Source: Paludibacteraceae bacterium (GTDB lineage Bacteria > Bacteroidota > Bacteroidia > Bacteroidales > Paludibacteraceae). From it: a stretch of 8,483 nucleotides of DNA. The translations under genes were made by a program, and so were the position numbers. Positions 1 to 7,037 of the stretch are shown here, one piece after another (position 1 is the stretch's first letter; each line of letters starts with the position of its first letter). The stretch covers positions 1 through 8,483 of the forward strand of contig CANFFA010000079.1 of NCBI GenBank assembly GCA_947445425.1, given 5' to 3'. The notes under the pieces were generated by a model that made no database searches, was not told where the DNA came from, and saw only the letters and a program-made list of their open reading frames with translations.

Positions 1-1885
1 AACTAGAGCCCGATCCACCATTACTGCGACGATCGCTACCACCAGCTGGACGACTGCTTCTGTCTCCCAATTCACGGTTTCGCCAAGGTTTTTCTGGACC
101 TGCACCAGCAGCACCCGCACTTGCAGGACGGCTTGCACCACGATCAGCACTTCTATCTCCACCACGGTAACCACCGCCAGAACCACCAGCGCCACCACGA
201 TATCCACCACCTGAACCGCCTGATCCACCAGAGCGTGGACGATAATCAGATTTGCGATCATCAAAATTCTTGCTGCTTTTGGCTTCTGATACTTCAACCT
301 CTGACTGTCCTGCAAAAGCAGTTACAATCTGATCCAATTGATCAGCAAAAACATCAAAGAAAGTAAATTTATTGGTTACTTCAATTGAACCAACGTTAAT
401 TGATTTATCACCAGTGACATCATTAATAATACCTAGCAAACGTTTTGGATCAATTCCTTCGCGCTCTCCAACGTTCATTTTCAAACGAATACGACCACCT
501 GGCTTCGCACCGCGTTCGCCGCGTTCGCCACGATCATTACGATCACCACGTTCGCTGCGGTCTGGTAAGTTTAAATCTTCAGCATTTTTATAATAGCTTA
601 AGAAACGGTTAAACTCTATTGAAACAAAGCGCTTAATCAACTCTTCTTTCGGCAAATACTCAAGTTGCTTCATGATTTGTTCCATGTAAGGTTCAATTTG
701 CTCTTGGCTCACGTCTACATTTTCCATGCGGTCGATCATGTGGAACAATTGCTTTTTACACACTTCTAAACCGTTCGGAATTTGCTCTTGAGTAAAGCTT
801 TTACGAAGTATTCTTTCAATATCTTTTACCTTGAATCTTTCCTTTGCATGGATAATTGAAACGGCAACCCCTTTTTTGTTCGCACGACCGGTACGACCAC
901 TACGGTGGGTGTAAATTTCAACATCATCAGGTAAATTATAATTGATAACGTGCGTCAAATCACTTACATCCAAACCACGGGCTGCAACATCGGTAGCTAC
1001 TAACAATTGAATGTTACGAATACGGAATTTTTGCATAACCGTATCACGTTGCGCTTGCGATAAATCGCCATGAAGAGCATCTGCATTATAACCATCGTGC
1101 ATCAAACGATCTGCGACCTCTTTGGTCTCCATACGGGTACGGCAGAAAACGATACCGTAGATATCTGGATTTAAATCCACTATCCTTTTTAATACCATAT
1201 AACGTTGTTTAGCTTGTGATACATAATAAATATGTTCCACATTCGCTGAACCTTCGTTTTTGTTACCAACAGTAATTTCCTCGTAATCTTTCATATAGCG
1301 TTTGGCTATATTGGCAATTTCTTTTGGCATGGTTGCCGAGAAAAGCATGGTACGACGCGTGGCAGGAGTACGTTGCAGAATGGTTTCGATATCTTCTTTG
1401 AAACCCATGTTCAACATTTCGTCCGCTTCATCCAATACCAAGAAGCTAATACTTCCCAATTCAATTTTCCCACGTTCAATCAAATCGATCAAACGACCTG
1501 GAGTAGCAACAATAATTTGAGGTGCAGTATCCAATTGACGTAATTGTACACGTACATCTTCACCACCATAAACAGCAACGATTTTCATACCGCGCATGTT
1601 TTTGGAGAATTTCTTTAAGTCGTTTGAAATTTGGATACACAACTCACGGGTAGGTGCCAACACAAGGGCTTGTGTTTGCTTGCTTTGTGGGTTGATTAGG
1701 TTCAATACAGGTAGTCCAAAAGCAGCAGTTTTACCAGTACCAGTTTGTGCAAGTGCCACTAAGTCAGCAGTTTTCTCCAACATAAATGGAATAGACTGTT
1801 CTTGTACGGGCATAGGACTCTCAAAGCCGAGTTCTTCGATAGCCGAAAGAATCTCTTCATTCAAATTTAATTCTCTAAATGTCAT
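1..1885 (-). CDS. deaD: DEAD-box ATP-dependent RNA helicase, DeaD/CsdA type (C-terminus cut by window edge)
   Basis: This ATP-dependent RNA helicase probably acts in the cytoplasm on structured mRNA or pre-ribosomal RNA. I translated 628 codons from the ATG at 1885 without meeting a stop, so the 3' end lies outside the window. The helicase motifs are complete and in order: Q motif around residues 20-33 (GFESPMPVQ), motif I AQTGTGKT at 46-53, APTREL at 77-82, TPGR at 128-131, DEAD at 152-155, SAT at 183-185, ATDVAARGLD at 297-306 and HRSGRTGR at 327-334. Residues about 464-524 resemble the DbpA-type RNA-binding domain of DeaD/CsdA proteins. They are preceded by a short Arg/Gly/Asp/Glu-rich linker (442-460) and followed by a Gly/Ser/Arg tail with two GGGYRGG blocks (from about 550). 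The tail makes the DNA locally GC-rich and simple. The start gives a clean Q-motif spacing. Helicase class is certain; the exact orthologue (DeaD versus RhlE-like) is inferred from the C-terminal domain. Confidence 0.95.
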   Translation of the reverse strand, partial: MTFRELNLNEEILSAIEELGFESPMPVQEQSIPFMLEKTADLVALAQTGTGKTAAFGLPVLNLINPQSKQTQALVLAPTRELCIQISNDLKKFSKNMRGMKIVAVYGGEDVRVQLRQLDTAPQIIVATPGRLIDLIERGKIELGSISFLVLDEADEMLNMGFKEDIETILQRTPATRRTMLFSATMPKEIANIAKRYMKDYEEITVGNKNEGSANVEHIYYVSQAKQRYMVLKRIVDLNPDIYGIVFCRTRMETKEVADRLMHDGYNADALHGDLSQAQRDTVMQKFRIRNIQLLVATDVAARGLDVSDLTHVINYNLPDDVEIYTHRSGRTGRANKKGVAVSIIHAKERFKVKDIERILRKSFTQEQIPNGLEVCKKQLFHMIDRMENVDVSQEQIEPYMEQIMKQLEYLPKEELIKRFVSIEFNRFLSYYKNAEDLNLPDRSERGDRNDRGERGERGAKPGGRIRLKMNVGEREGIDPKRLLGIINDVTGDKSINVGSIEVTNKFTFFDVFADQLDQIVTAFAGQSEVEVSEAKSSKNFDDRKSDYRPRSGGSGGSGGGYRGGAGGSGGGYRGGDRSADRGASRPASAGAAGAGPEKPWRNRELGDRSSRPAGGSDRRSNGGSGSS

Positions 1886-1898
1886 TTTGTTTGTTTTA

Positions 1899-1957
1899 GT
1901 ACACGTTTCGAGTAGTAATCCAGCGATAGTTCCATTGGTTTACAAAAAAACGTGTAC
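1899..1957 (-). promoter_or_regulatory. Inverted repeat in helicase 5' leader (possible translational control hairpin)
   Basis: Positions 1899-1908 (GTACACGTTT) and 1948-1957 (AAACGTGTAC) are a perfect 10-bp inverted repeat separated by 39 nt. In the helicase mRNA they would pair to form a stem whose 3' arm ends 13 nt before the ATG at 1885, over the region where the 30S subunit binds. DEAD-box RNA helicases of the CsdA/DeaD and CrhR type are known to be cold-regulated, sometimes through their leader. A regulatory role here is inference from position and perfect pairing. Confidence 0.5.
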
Positions 1958-2008
1958 CCTCAGATAAGCAGGATGCCAAGATGATGGCAGGTTGTGCGGA
2001 TTTTACTC

Positions 2009-2027
2009 AACAACGCATAAGGTTGTT
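2009..2027 (-). promoter_or_regulatory. Small hairpin at predicted 5' end of helicase mRNA
   Basis: AACAAC at 2009-2014 and GTTGTT at 2022-2027 are perfect 6-bp arms around a 7-nt loop. If transcription starts about 7 nt downstream of the -7 element at 2041-2048, this hairpin would form within the first nucleotides of the helicase transcript and could protect its 5' end. A second small inverted repeat (TGCCA 1974-1978, TGGCA 1985-1989) lies further into the leader. Confidence 0.3.
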
Positions 2028-2040
2028 ATTAATTCGGGTG

Positions 2041-2048
2041 CAAAGATA
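2041..2048 (-). promoter_or_regulatory. Candidate -7 element for the helicase gene
   Basis: The plus strand reads CAAAGATA, which is TATCTTTG on the minus strand and matches the Bacteroidota -7 consensus TAnnTTTG exactly. No clear -33 TTG/TTTG appears at the usual 19-bp distance, so the promoter is only half supported. It would give a leader of about 150 nt. Confidence 0.45.
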
Positions 2049-2116
2049 GTGAAAAAAGTTGAGATAATGAGAGTTGCATGCATTGAAATCGTCAATTTGA
2101 TTAACATTATTTTTAT

Positions 2117-2141
2117 TTCACTTCATAAAAATTGAAGTAAA
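2117..2141. repeat. Short inverted repeat upstream of the DjlA-like gene promoter
   Basis: ACTTCA (2120-2125) and TGAAGT (2133-2138) are perfect 6-bp arms around a 7-nt A/T loop. Beyond one mismatch the pairing continues for two more base pairs. It lies about 29 bp upstream of the candidate -33 element at 2170, where an activator or repressor could bind. No known operator is recognised. Confidence 0.3.
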
Positions 2142-2169
2142 TGAGGCACTAAAGCTTGCAAACAGATTA

Positions 2170-2198
2170 TTGATTGAGTCATTTTTTTCGTACCTTTG
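2170..2198 (+). promoter_or_regulatory. Bacteroidota-type promoter for the DjlA-like gene
   Basis: TTG at 2170-2172 is followed by 18 bp and TACCTTTG at 2191-2198. This matches the -33 TTTG / N19 / -7 TAnnTTTG promoter class of Bacteroidota with the -7 box exact. Transcription would start near 2205, giving a leader of about 25 nt to the ATG at 2230. It is the best promoter in the window and supports the phylum assignment. Confidence 0.7.
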
Positions 2199-2229
2199 TC
2201 GTCCAAAATTCAATTAAAATAAAGTGATT

Positions 2230-2958
2230 ATGGGAAATTATGCTAAATGGATAGGTGGTGGATTAGGTTGGGCTTTTGGAGGCCCGGTAGGTGCATTAAT
2301 TGGCTTTGCATTGGGCTCAATGATAGGTGATGCAGATATAAAAACTACAGCTTTAGGAGTAGGCAAAACAACTGAAGGCGATTTCAAGATGAGTTTACTA
2401 GTACTTATGGCCTGTATTATGAAGGCCGATGGAAGAGTTGATCGTTCTGAATTAGCAATCGTTAAGCGCTTCTTGGTGAGTAACTTTGGCGAACAAGGTG
2501 CACTAGAAGCCATGCCCATCCTAAAAAATCTACTGGATCAAGAAATCAACGAAACAGAAGTCTCTGCTCAAATTGGGCAAAATCTCAATTATTCCTCTAA
2601 ACTTGAATTATTGCACTTGCTCTTTGACATTGCATATGCAGATGGAGAAGTAGTTGATTCGGAATTGGCAACTATCGTTCGCATTGCTAATATTTTCAGA
2701 ATTGATCGTTTGGATTTCGAGTCAATCAAAGCACCCTACATGAAATCAAAAGACCACAATTGGTCTTATAAGTCTTTGGAAATTGAGCCAAGTGCAACTG
2801 ATGATGAAATAAAAAAAGCATATCGTAAAATGGCTATGAAATACCATCCTGATAAGGTAAATGACTTAGGAGAAGAAGTAAAAAAATCTGCCACTGAAAA
2901 ATTCAGATCCATCAACGAAGCCTACGAAAATCTTAAGAAACAAAGAGGATTTGCATAA
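2230..2958 (+). CDS. djlA: DjlA-like membrane co-chaperone: glycine-zipper N-terminus, TerB-like domain, C-terminal J domain
   Basis: The 242-residue protein has three parts. Residues 7-33 are a hydrophobic glycine-rich segment with repeated GxxxG spacing (for example GGPVGALIG), which probably spans or packs in the inner membrane. Residues about 50-165 are helical and resemble TerB, with two acidic motifs, [10 protein letters not shown] at 65-74 and [10 protein letters not shown] at 136-145. Residues about 178-240 are a J domain with the catalytic HPD at 206-208 after [11 protein letters not shown], which is what stimulates the Hsp70 DnaK ATPase. This is the order seen in E. coli DjlA (membrane segment, TerB, J domain), at somewhat shorter length. 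I chose ATG 2230; a GTG at 2224 in the same frame would only add two residues and lies too close to the predicted transcription start. It likely has its own promoter at 2170-2198. Its client proteins cannot be told from the sequence. Confidence 0.88.
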   Translation: MGNYAKWIGGGLGWAFGGPVGALIGFALGSMIGDADIKTTALGVGKTTEGDFKMSLLVLMACIMKADGRVDRSELAIVKRFLVSNFGEQGALEAMPILKNLLDQEINETEVSAQIGQNLNYSSKLELLHLLFDIAYADGEVVDSELATIVRIANIFRIDRLDFESIKAPYMKSKDHNWSYKSLEIEPSATDDEIKKAYRKMAMKYHPDKVNDLGEEVKKSATEKFRSINEAYENLKKQRGFA

Positions 2959-2960
2959 AT

Positions 2961-2988
2961 TAATGCGTAATTTATAATGCATAATTCA
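2961..2988. repeat. AT-rich 14-bp tandem direct repeat
   Basis: TAATGCGTAATTTA (2961-2974) is followed immediately by TAATGCATAATTCA (2975-2988), identical at 12 of 14 positions. It starts three bases after the DjlA-like stop codon. Two further AACAATT copies lie at 3021-3027 and 3038-3044, just before cysS. No clear promoter or terminator is visible in this 98-bp gap, so cysS may be read through from upstream or from a weak promoter. Confidence 0.55.
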
Positions 2989-3056
2989 CAATTTCAAAAT
3001 GATGTGCTGGATAAATTATTAACAATTAGCGCATTGGAACAATTATAAATTTAAAC

Positions 3057-4517
3057 ATGAAACTCAAGCTCTACAACACCTTAGGACGCAAGAAAGAAAT
3101 TTTTGAACCCCTCCACGCTCCAAATGTTGGCATGTATGTTTGTGGACCAACTGTCTATGGAGACGGTCATTTGGGCCATGCCAGACCTGCGATCACCTTT
3201 GACATTCTATTTCGATTTTTGACACATTTGGGCTATAAAGTACGTTATGTACGCAATATTACTGATGTTGGACATTTGGAAAATGATGCCGACAGTGGTG
3301 AAGACAAAATAGCCAAGAAAGCCAGGGTGGACCAAGTTGAACCAATGGAAGTTGTTCAGCATTATCTCAATCGCTACCACAAAGCCATGGAAGAACTCAA
3401 TGTACTACCCCCTAGTATTGAGCCACATGCATCAGGTCATATAATTGAGCAAATAGAATTTACAGAAAAAATTATCCAAGCTGGATTTGCTTATGAGAGT
3501 GAAGGTTCAGTCTATTTTGATGTTGAAAAATATAACAACAGTCATCATTATGGAATTTTATCTGGTCGTAATATAGACGAGATGCTTGAAACGACTCGCG
3601 AACTTGATGGACAAAGTGAAAAGCGCCGCAGTGTTGATTTTGCATTGTGGAAAAAAGCATCACCAGAACACATCATGCGTTGGAACTCCCCTTGGAGTGA
3701 AGGTTTCCCTGGATGGCACCTTGAATGTTCTGCAATGGGAACCAAGTATTTAGGTGAAGAATTTGACATTCATGGCGGTGGAATGGACTTAATGTTCCCT
3801 CACCACGAATGTGAAATAGCCCAATCAACAGCTGCTTTGGGCAAAAAGACAGTGCAATATTGGATGCACAACAATATGATTACCATTAATGGACAAAAGA
3901 TGGGAAAATCTTTGGGCAACTTCATCACTTTGGAGGAGTTTTTTACCGGTAATCATCCCTTGTTGACGCAAGCTTTTAGTCCAATGACAGTGCGCTTTTT
4001 TATTCTACAAGCACATTATAGAAGTACGGTTGATTTTAGTAGTGAAGCATTACAAGCCTCTGATAAAGGTTTAAGTCGTTTGATGGAAGGCTATGCCCGT
4101 TTACAAAAACTCAAAGCTTCGGATACTTCAAGTATAGAAACCAGCGGTTTGCGCGCGAAATGCGAAGAGGCCATGTGTGATGATTTAAATACGCCAATCG
4201 TCATCGCTCATCTCTTTGATGCAATGAAAGCTATTAATTTAGCGTACGATGGGAAAGCAAACATTTCCGAAATTGATTTAAATGAATTGAAGTCCGTTTA
4301 TCAACTCTTTATTGTAGACTTATTAGGTTTAAAAACTGAAAATCAAGCTTCTGGAACCAACGAAGCCTATAAAAAAGCAATCGATTTATTACTAAACATG
4401 CGAATGGAAGCGAAACAAAATAAAGATTGGGTAACCAGCGATAAAATACGAAATGAACTCACTGCTTTTGGCTTCGAAATCAAAGACAGCAAGGATGGAT
4501 TTGAGTGGAAAATTTAA
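3057..4517 (+). CDS. cysS: Cysteinyl-tRNA synthetase
   Basis: Cytoplasmic class I aminoacyl-tRNA synthetase that activates cysteine with ATP and charges tRNA-Cys. The 486-residue length is normal or slightly long (E. coli 461). Diagnostic features are visible: [15 protein letters not shown] at 29-43 contains the HIGH-like motif (HLGH 38-41), and the KMSKS-like loop is KMGKS at 281-285. The expected zinc ligands that select cysteine are present as C29, C224 (in HLEC), H249 and E253 (in FPHHECE). [13 protein letters not shown] (238-250) is a family hallmark. The region after about 320 is the helical and anticodon-binding part, ending in SDKIRNEL and [14 protein letters not shown] 3057 is preceded by A/T-rich sequence, and the N-terminus aligns with the family pattern of ten or so residues before the first strand. 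It is a single-copy essential type of gene with no sign of damage. Identification is secure. Confidence 0.98.
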   Translation: MKLKLYNTLGRKKEIFEPLHAPNVGMYVCGPTVYGDGHLGHARPAITFDILFRFLTHLGYKVRYVRNITDVGHLENDADSGEDKIAKKARVDQVEPMEVVQHYLNRYHKAMEELNVLPPSIEPHASGHIIEQIEFTEKIIQAGFAYESEGSVYFDVEKYNNSHHYGILSGRNIDEMLETTRELDGQSEKRRSVDFALWKKASPEHIMRWNSPWSEGFPGWHLECSAMGTKYLGEEFDIHGGGMDLMFPHHECEIAQSTAALGKKTVQYWMHNNMITINGQKMGKSLGNFITLEEFFTGNHPLLTQAFSPMTVRFFILQAHYRSTVDFSSEALQASDKGLSRLMEGYARLQKLKASDTSSIETSGLRAKCEEAMCDDLNTPIVIAHLFDAMKAINLAYDGKANISEIDLNELKSVYQLFIVDLLGLKTENQASGTNEAYKKAIDLLLNMRMEAKQNKDWVTSDKIRNELTAFGFEIKDSKDGFEWKI

Positions 4518-4610
4518 CGTGATTATAAAGTACGAAAATTAAACTCTTTGCGTTGTTGTATAGTCAATGCTTCACAATCAAGTTTAATTGAAATGGATAA
4601 TCACGGAAAA
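4513..4610. repeat. Large nested inverted repeat between cysS and rbfA
   Basis: Starting at the cysS stop codon, three pairs of arms nest inside each other. The outer pair is CGTGATTAT (4518-4526) with ATAATCACG (4597-4605), a perfect 9 bp that extends as TTT/AAA beyond two mismatches. The middle pair is AATTAAACT (4537-4545) with AGTTTAATT (4581-4589), also a perfect 9 bp. The inner pair is GCGTTG (4550-4555) with CAATGC (4565-4570), 6 bp in RNA with one G-U. No U-tract follows, so a standard terminator is unlikely. No obvious target-site duplication is seen. It may be a palindromic intergenic element, a small RNA or an mRNA-stabilising structure. Confidence 0.6.
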
Positions 4611-4662
4611 TATTCACGAAAATTGATTTACTACTACAAATTAATAATGACAAACAAATAAG

Positions 4663-5025
4663 ATGGAAACGACAAGACAAGAGAAAATATCGAGAATGCT
4701 GCAAAAGGAGTTGGGTGAAATATTTCTATTGTATGCCCGTGAATTACAAGGTACTTTGATTACAGTAACGGGGGTTCGTATCAGCCCTGACTTGGGAATA
4801 GCGCATACCCATTTGAGTATTTTTCCAAGCAATAAATCAATTGCTGTATTAGAAAAAGTAAAAGAAGATACCAAAGCCATACGTTTTGATTTGGGTAAAA
4901 GAGTACGCCACCAATTACGCATCGTCCCATCTTTATTTTTCCACGTGGATGATTCACTCGATTACCTAGAAAACATAGACAAATTACTAAAAAGCGACCC
5001 TCCAGGACCAGCAACCGAAGAGTAA
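4663..5025 (+). CDS. rbfA: 30S ribosome-binding factor A
   Basis: RbfA is a small single-domain protein with a type II KH-like fold that binds the immature 30S subunit and helps mature the 5' end of 16S rRNA; in E. coli it is needed for growth in the cold. The protein is 120 residues, the usual size. The N-terminal helix carries the family pattern R-x-E/K-K-I-S-R-M-L-Q-K-E-L (residues 5-17). The core strand VRISPDLGIAHTHLSIF is at 38-54, and the signature RHQLRIVPSLFFHVDDSLDY at 82-101 is followed by ENIDKLL. A short Pro/Glu-rich tail (112-120) is dispensable-looking. It sits just before an FtsX/LolC-type permease, an order I recall as common in Bacteroidota. The start at 4663 fits the family N-terminus. 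The upstream spacer carries a large inverted repeat but no recognisable promoter. Confidence 0.95.
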   Translation: METTRQEKISRMLQKELGEIFLLYARELQGTLITVTGVRISPDLGIAHTHLSIFPSNKSIAVLEKVKEDTKAIRFDLGKRVRHQLRIVPSLFFHVDDSLDYLENIDKLLKSDPPGPATEE

Positions 5026-5039
5026 GTAGACCGCTAAAC

Positions 5040-5088
5040 AAAAAAGGGCATTTAGCGAACCAAAATAAATGGTTCACTGAGTGCCTTT
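5040..5088. terminator. Long hairpin between rbfA and the permease gene (possible bidirectional terminator)
   Basis: AAAGGGCA (5043-5050) pairs with TGCCTTT (5082-5088) with one bulged G, and GAACCA (5057-5062) pairs with TGGTTC (5070-5075) around a 7-nt A/T loop. The intervening bases pair apart from one mismatch and two G-U pairs, giving a stem of roughly 20 bp. An A6 run at 5040-5045 precedes it, which becomes U6 after the hairpin in minus-strand RNA. In the plus direction only UUU follows. It could therefore stop leftward transcription well and rightward transcription weakly, or act as a processing or attenuation site inside an rbfA-permease transcript. Confidence 0.55.
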
Positions 5089-5121
5089 GACGTAATTCAA
5101 CTAGAAAAGAAAGCCAAACCG

Positions 5122-6363
5122 ATGTTTAAACTCCAAAGTAAAATTCAAAGTTACTCCTTTCCCTTTTACATTGCCAAACGCTATTTATTCTCCAAGAAAT
5201 CACACTCGGCCATAAATATAATTTCAGGCATTTCAGCCGCTGGCGTTTGTGTGGGTACGGTCGCTTTGATTTGTGTTTTGTCAGTTTTTAATGGATTTGA
5301 ATCATTGATTTCCAATATGTTCTCGGCTTTTGACCCTGACCTTAAAATAACTTTGGTACATGGAAAAACCTTTGAAACCAACAATCCATTGTTTGGTGAA
5401 ATTCGAAAAATGAAATCAATAGCATATTTCACCGAAGTGGTAGAGGAGAATGCACTTTTACGTTTCAAAGAGAAACAGATGCCGGCTACGATTAAAGGCG
5501 TAGATGGAAATTTCAAGCAAATGACAAGGATTGACAGTATTCTGTATGATGGAGAATTCAAACTCTTTGATGGTGCATTTCAACGGGCAGTTCCTGGGGT
5601 TGGAGTTGCCAGTATATTGGGCTTAGGAGTTCATTTTATCGACCCACTCTATATTTATGCTCCCAAAAGAACTGCTAAAATAAATCTGTTAAGACCCGAA
5701 AATAGTTTTAATCAGAAGGGGACCTTTCTATCAGGGATCTTTTCTGTAAAACAATTGCAGTATGACGACCATTATGTGCTGGTATCAATATCATTGGCTC
5801 GAGACTTATTCGAATATGGCCCAAATACAGCTTCTGCCATAGAATTAAAATTGGCAAAAGGTGTTGATAAAGCAAAAGTGCAAGCCAATTTACAAGATAA
5901 ATTAGGATCTAAGTTCATAGTTAAAAACAGATATGAACAACAAGAGAGTTTCTTCAAAATCATGAAGATAGAGAAATGGATCACCTACCTCATCCTTTGT
6001 TTTATCTTACTCATCGCAAGCTTTAATATCATAGGATCACTCTCTATGCTCATTATCGATAAAAAAAACGATATTGAAACACTGAGAAATCTAGGTGCTA
6101 CCAAACGACTAATCAGACAGATATTCTTATTTGAAGGATGGATGATCTCCTTGGTAGGGGCAGTATTGGGAATTACGATTGGCACTTTACTTTGTTTACT
6201 TCAAGAGTACTTTGGTTTCCTTAAACTAGGTAGTGGTTATTTAGTTGATGCCTATCCAGTAGTTACAAACCTTGGGGACACTTTTCTAGTTCTTTTAACT
6301 GTATTAGCAATGGGCTTTGTGGCAGCTTATTATCCAGTTAAATACATCAAAAATAATCATTGA
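5122..6363 (+). CDS. FtsX/LolC-type ABC transporter permease
   Basis: Inner-membrane permease of the MacB/LolC/FtsX (type VII ABC) class. It is 413 residues, the usual LolC/LolE size. Hydrophobic segments fall at about 29-54 (TM1), 286-312 (TM2), 338-360 (TM3) and 384-405 (TM4), with a large periplasmic domain between TM1 and TM2, the four-helix layout of this class. The N-terminal amphipathic stretch FPFYIAKRYLFSKKSHSAIN and, after TM2, the coupling-helix region KKNDIETLRNLGATKRLIRQ (314-333) match LolC/LolE, where this loop contacts the ATPase. In proteobacteria LolCDE extracts lipoproteins from the inner membrane; that role in Bacteroidota is inferred, and another mechanotransmission role is possible. 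No LolD-like ATPase gene is adjacent, so the partner must be encoded elsewhere. It lies 96 bp after rbfA, separated by a strong hairpin. A small lipoprotein gene follows 65 bp downstream. Confidence 0.88.
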   Translation: MFKLQSKIQSYSFPFYIAKRYLFSKKSHSAINIISGISAAGVCVGTVALICVLSVFNGFESLISNMFSAFDPDLKITLVHGKTFETNNPLFGEIRKMKSIAYFTEVVEENALLRFKEKQMPATIKGVDGNFKQMTRIDSILYDGEFKLFDGAFQRAVPGVGVASILGLGVHFIDPLYIYAPKRTAKINLLRPENSFNQKGTFLSGIFSVKQLQYDDHYVLVSISLARDLFEYGPNTASAIELKLAKGVDKAKVQANLQDKLGSKFIVKNRYEQQESFFKIMKIEKWITYLILCFILLIASFNIIGSLSMLIIDKKNDIETLRNLGATKRLIRQIFLFEGWMISLVGAVLGITIGTLLCLLQEYFGFLKLGSGYLVDAYPVVTNLGDTFLVLLTVLAMGFVAAYYPVKYIKNNH

Positions 6364-6428
6364 TGAGATCACAGTTTGAAAATTACGAAATCTAAAAACT
6401 CAATCGAAACAATTTAAAATGAGTATAA

Positions 6429-7034
6429 ATGAAAGATAATCTACCTTTAAAGTTTATTACAAGTATAATTATTATACTCAGCGGTATACTTTTAGGATGT
6501 ACGCCAGATCAACCCAAAGTAGCATATGCCTATAATACTCATCCCGCATTTACGTGGGGAAAAATAGAATTTTACGGGAATTATTATGGCAACTATAATA
6601 ACCCGAACAATGTGATTAGCATTACATTATTTTCTGACTCAATCACAGAAAACCAATCTGGGTCTATCCTAGGTATTGGACAAAAGCTCATAATAGAAGA
6701 TATTTTCATTTCGCCTACCGACACAATCATTCCAGCAGGTAACTACACTGTTTCGATCAAAAAAGAGAAACAAAGTTTTGCTCCTGGTAGAATTATAAAT
6801 GTCAATAATGAGTCTGAAACAGTGGGTAGTCGCATCTATTATTTCGAGAAAATCAGCAAGAAATCAATCACGAGTCTTATCATCGATGGTTCCTTCGATA
6901 TCAGCTACATAGACACAACAACCAACATTATCTGCAATTTAATAACAGAAGATAAATTACAAATAAAGGGGAAATTTAAAGGAAAACTCAAATTCATCAA
7001 CAAATCTATATCAACCCCGAAAATCGCACCATAA
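6429..7034 (+). CDS. Putative small lipoprotein of unknown function
   Basis: I do not recognise the family. The 201-residue protein begins with MKDNLPLKFITSIIIILS, a basic then hydrophobic signal sequence, and ends in a lipobox LLGC with the acylated cysteine at residue 24. It should therefore be exported, lipidated and held in an envelope membrane. The mature part is rich in Asn, Ile, Ser, Thr and Tyr, with alternating polar/hydrophobic stretches that suggest a beta-rich fold. The run GSFDISYIDTTTNIICNL followed by KLQIKGKFKGKLKFINKS (residues about 155-192) looks like the repeating beta-strand ending of many uncharacterised Bacteroidota lipoproteins; this is a resemblance only. The ATG at 6429 gives a proper signal peptide. 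It follows the permease on the same strand by 65 bp with no visible terminator or promoter between, so co-transcription is possible. The 3' end lies 3 bp from the convergent pentapeptide-repeat gene. Confidence 0.8.
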   Translation: MKDNLPLKFITSIIIILSGILLGCTPDQPKVAYAYNTHPAFTWGKIEFYGNYYGNYNNPNNVISITLFSDSITENQSGSILGIGQKLIIEDIFISPTDTIIPAGNYTVSIKKEKQSFAPGRIINVNNESETVGSRIYYFEKISKKSITSLIIDGSFDISYIDTTTNIICNLITEDKLQIKGKFKGKLKFINKSISTPKIAP

Positions 7035-7037
7035 AAA

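Larger units (their letters stand above)
1886..2229. other. Divergent intergenic region with helicase leader and two candidate promoters
   Basis: This 344-bp spacer lies between the leftward helicase and the rightward DjlA-like gene, and no plausible protein-coding gene is visible in it. The half nearest the helicase (1886 to about 2034) would be its 5' untranslated leader if the -7 element at 2041-2048 is used, and it contains several inverted repeats. The other half is A/T-rich, with a short hairpin and a good Bacteroidota-type promoter facing the DjlA-like gene. A TGCATGCA palindrome sits at 2075-2082 between the two promoters. Confidence 0.7.

Noticed and set aside
121..366. Rightward His-rich open frame of 81 codons
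   Set aside because: It is antisense to the Gly/Arg tail of the helicase. The histidines come from reading GGT/CGT-type codons backwards, and no family pattern or start context is seen.
1596..1967. Rightward open frame of 123 codons across the helicase start
   Set aside because: It overlaps the Q motif and motif I region of the helicase in antisense and shows no recognisable protein features.
2230..2958. Tellurite resistance function, from the TerB-like domain
   Set aside because: TerB-like domains are widespread, and no other ter genes are present. The J domain and membrane segment fit a DjlA-like role better.
4513..4610. Rho-independent terminator for cysS
   Set aside because: The structure is far longer than usual, has two internal loops and is followed by no U-tract.
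6419..6439. Six-codon ORF (MSINER) overlapping the lipoprotein start, and a similar MTNK ORF at 4647-4661 before rbfA
   Set aside because: Such mini-ORFs are expected by chance in A/T-rich leaders, and no conserved peptide or attenuator structure is evident.
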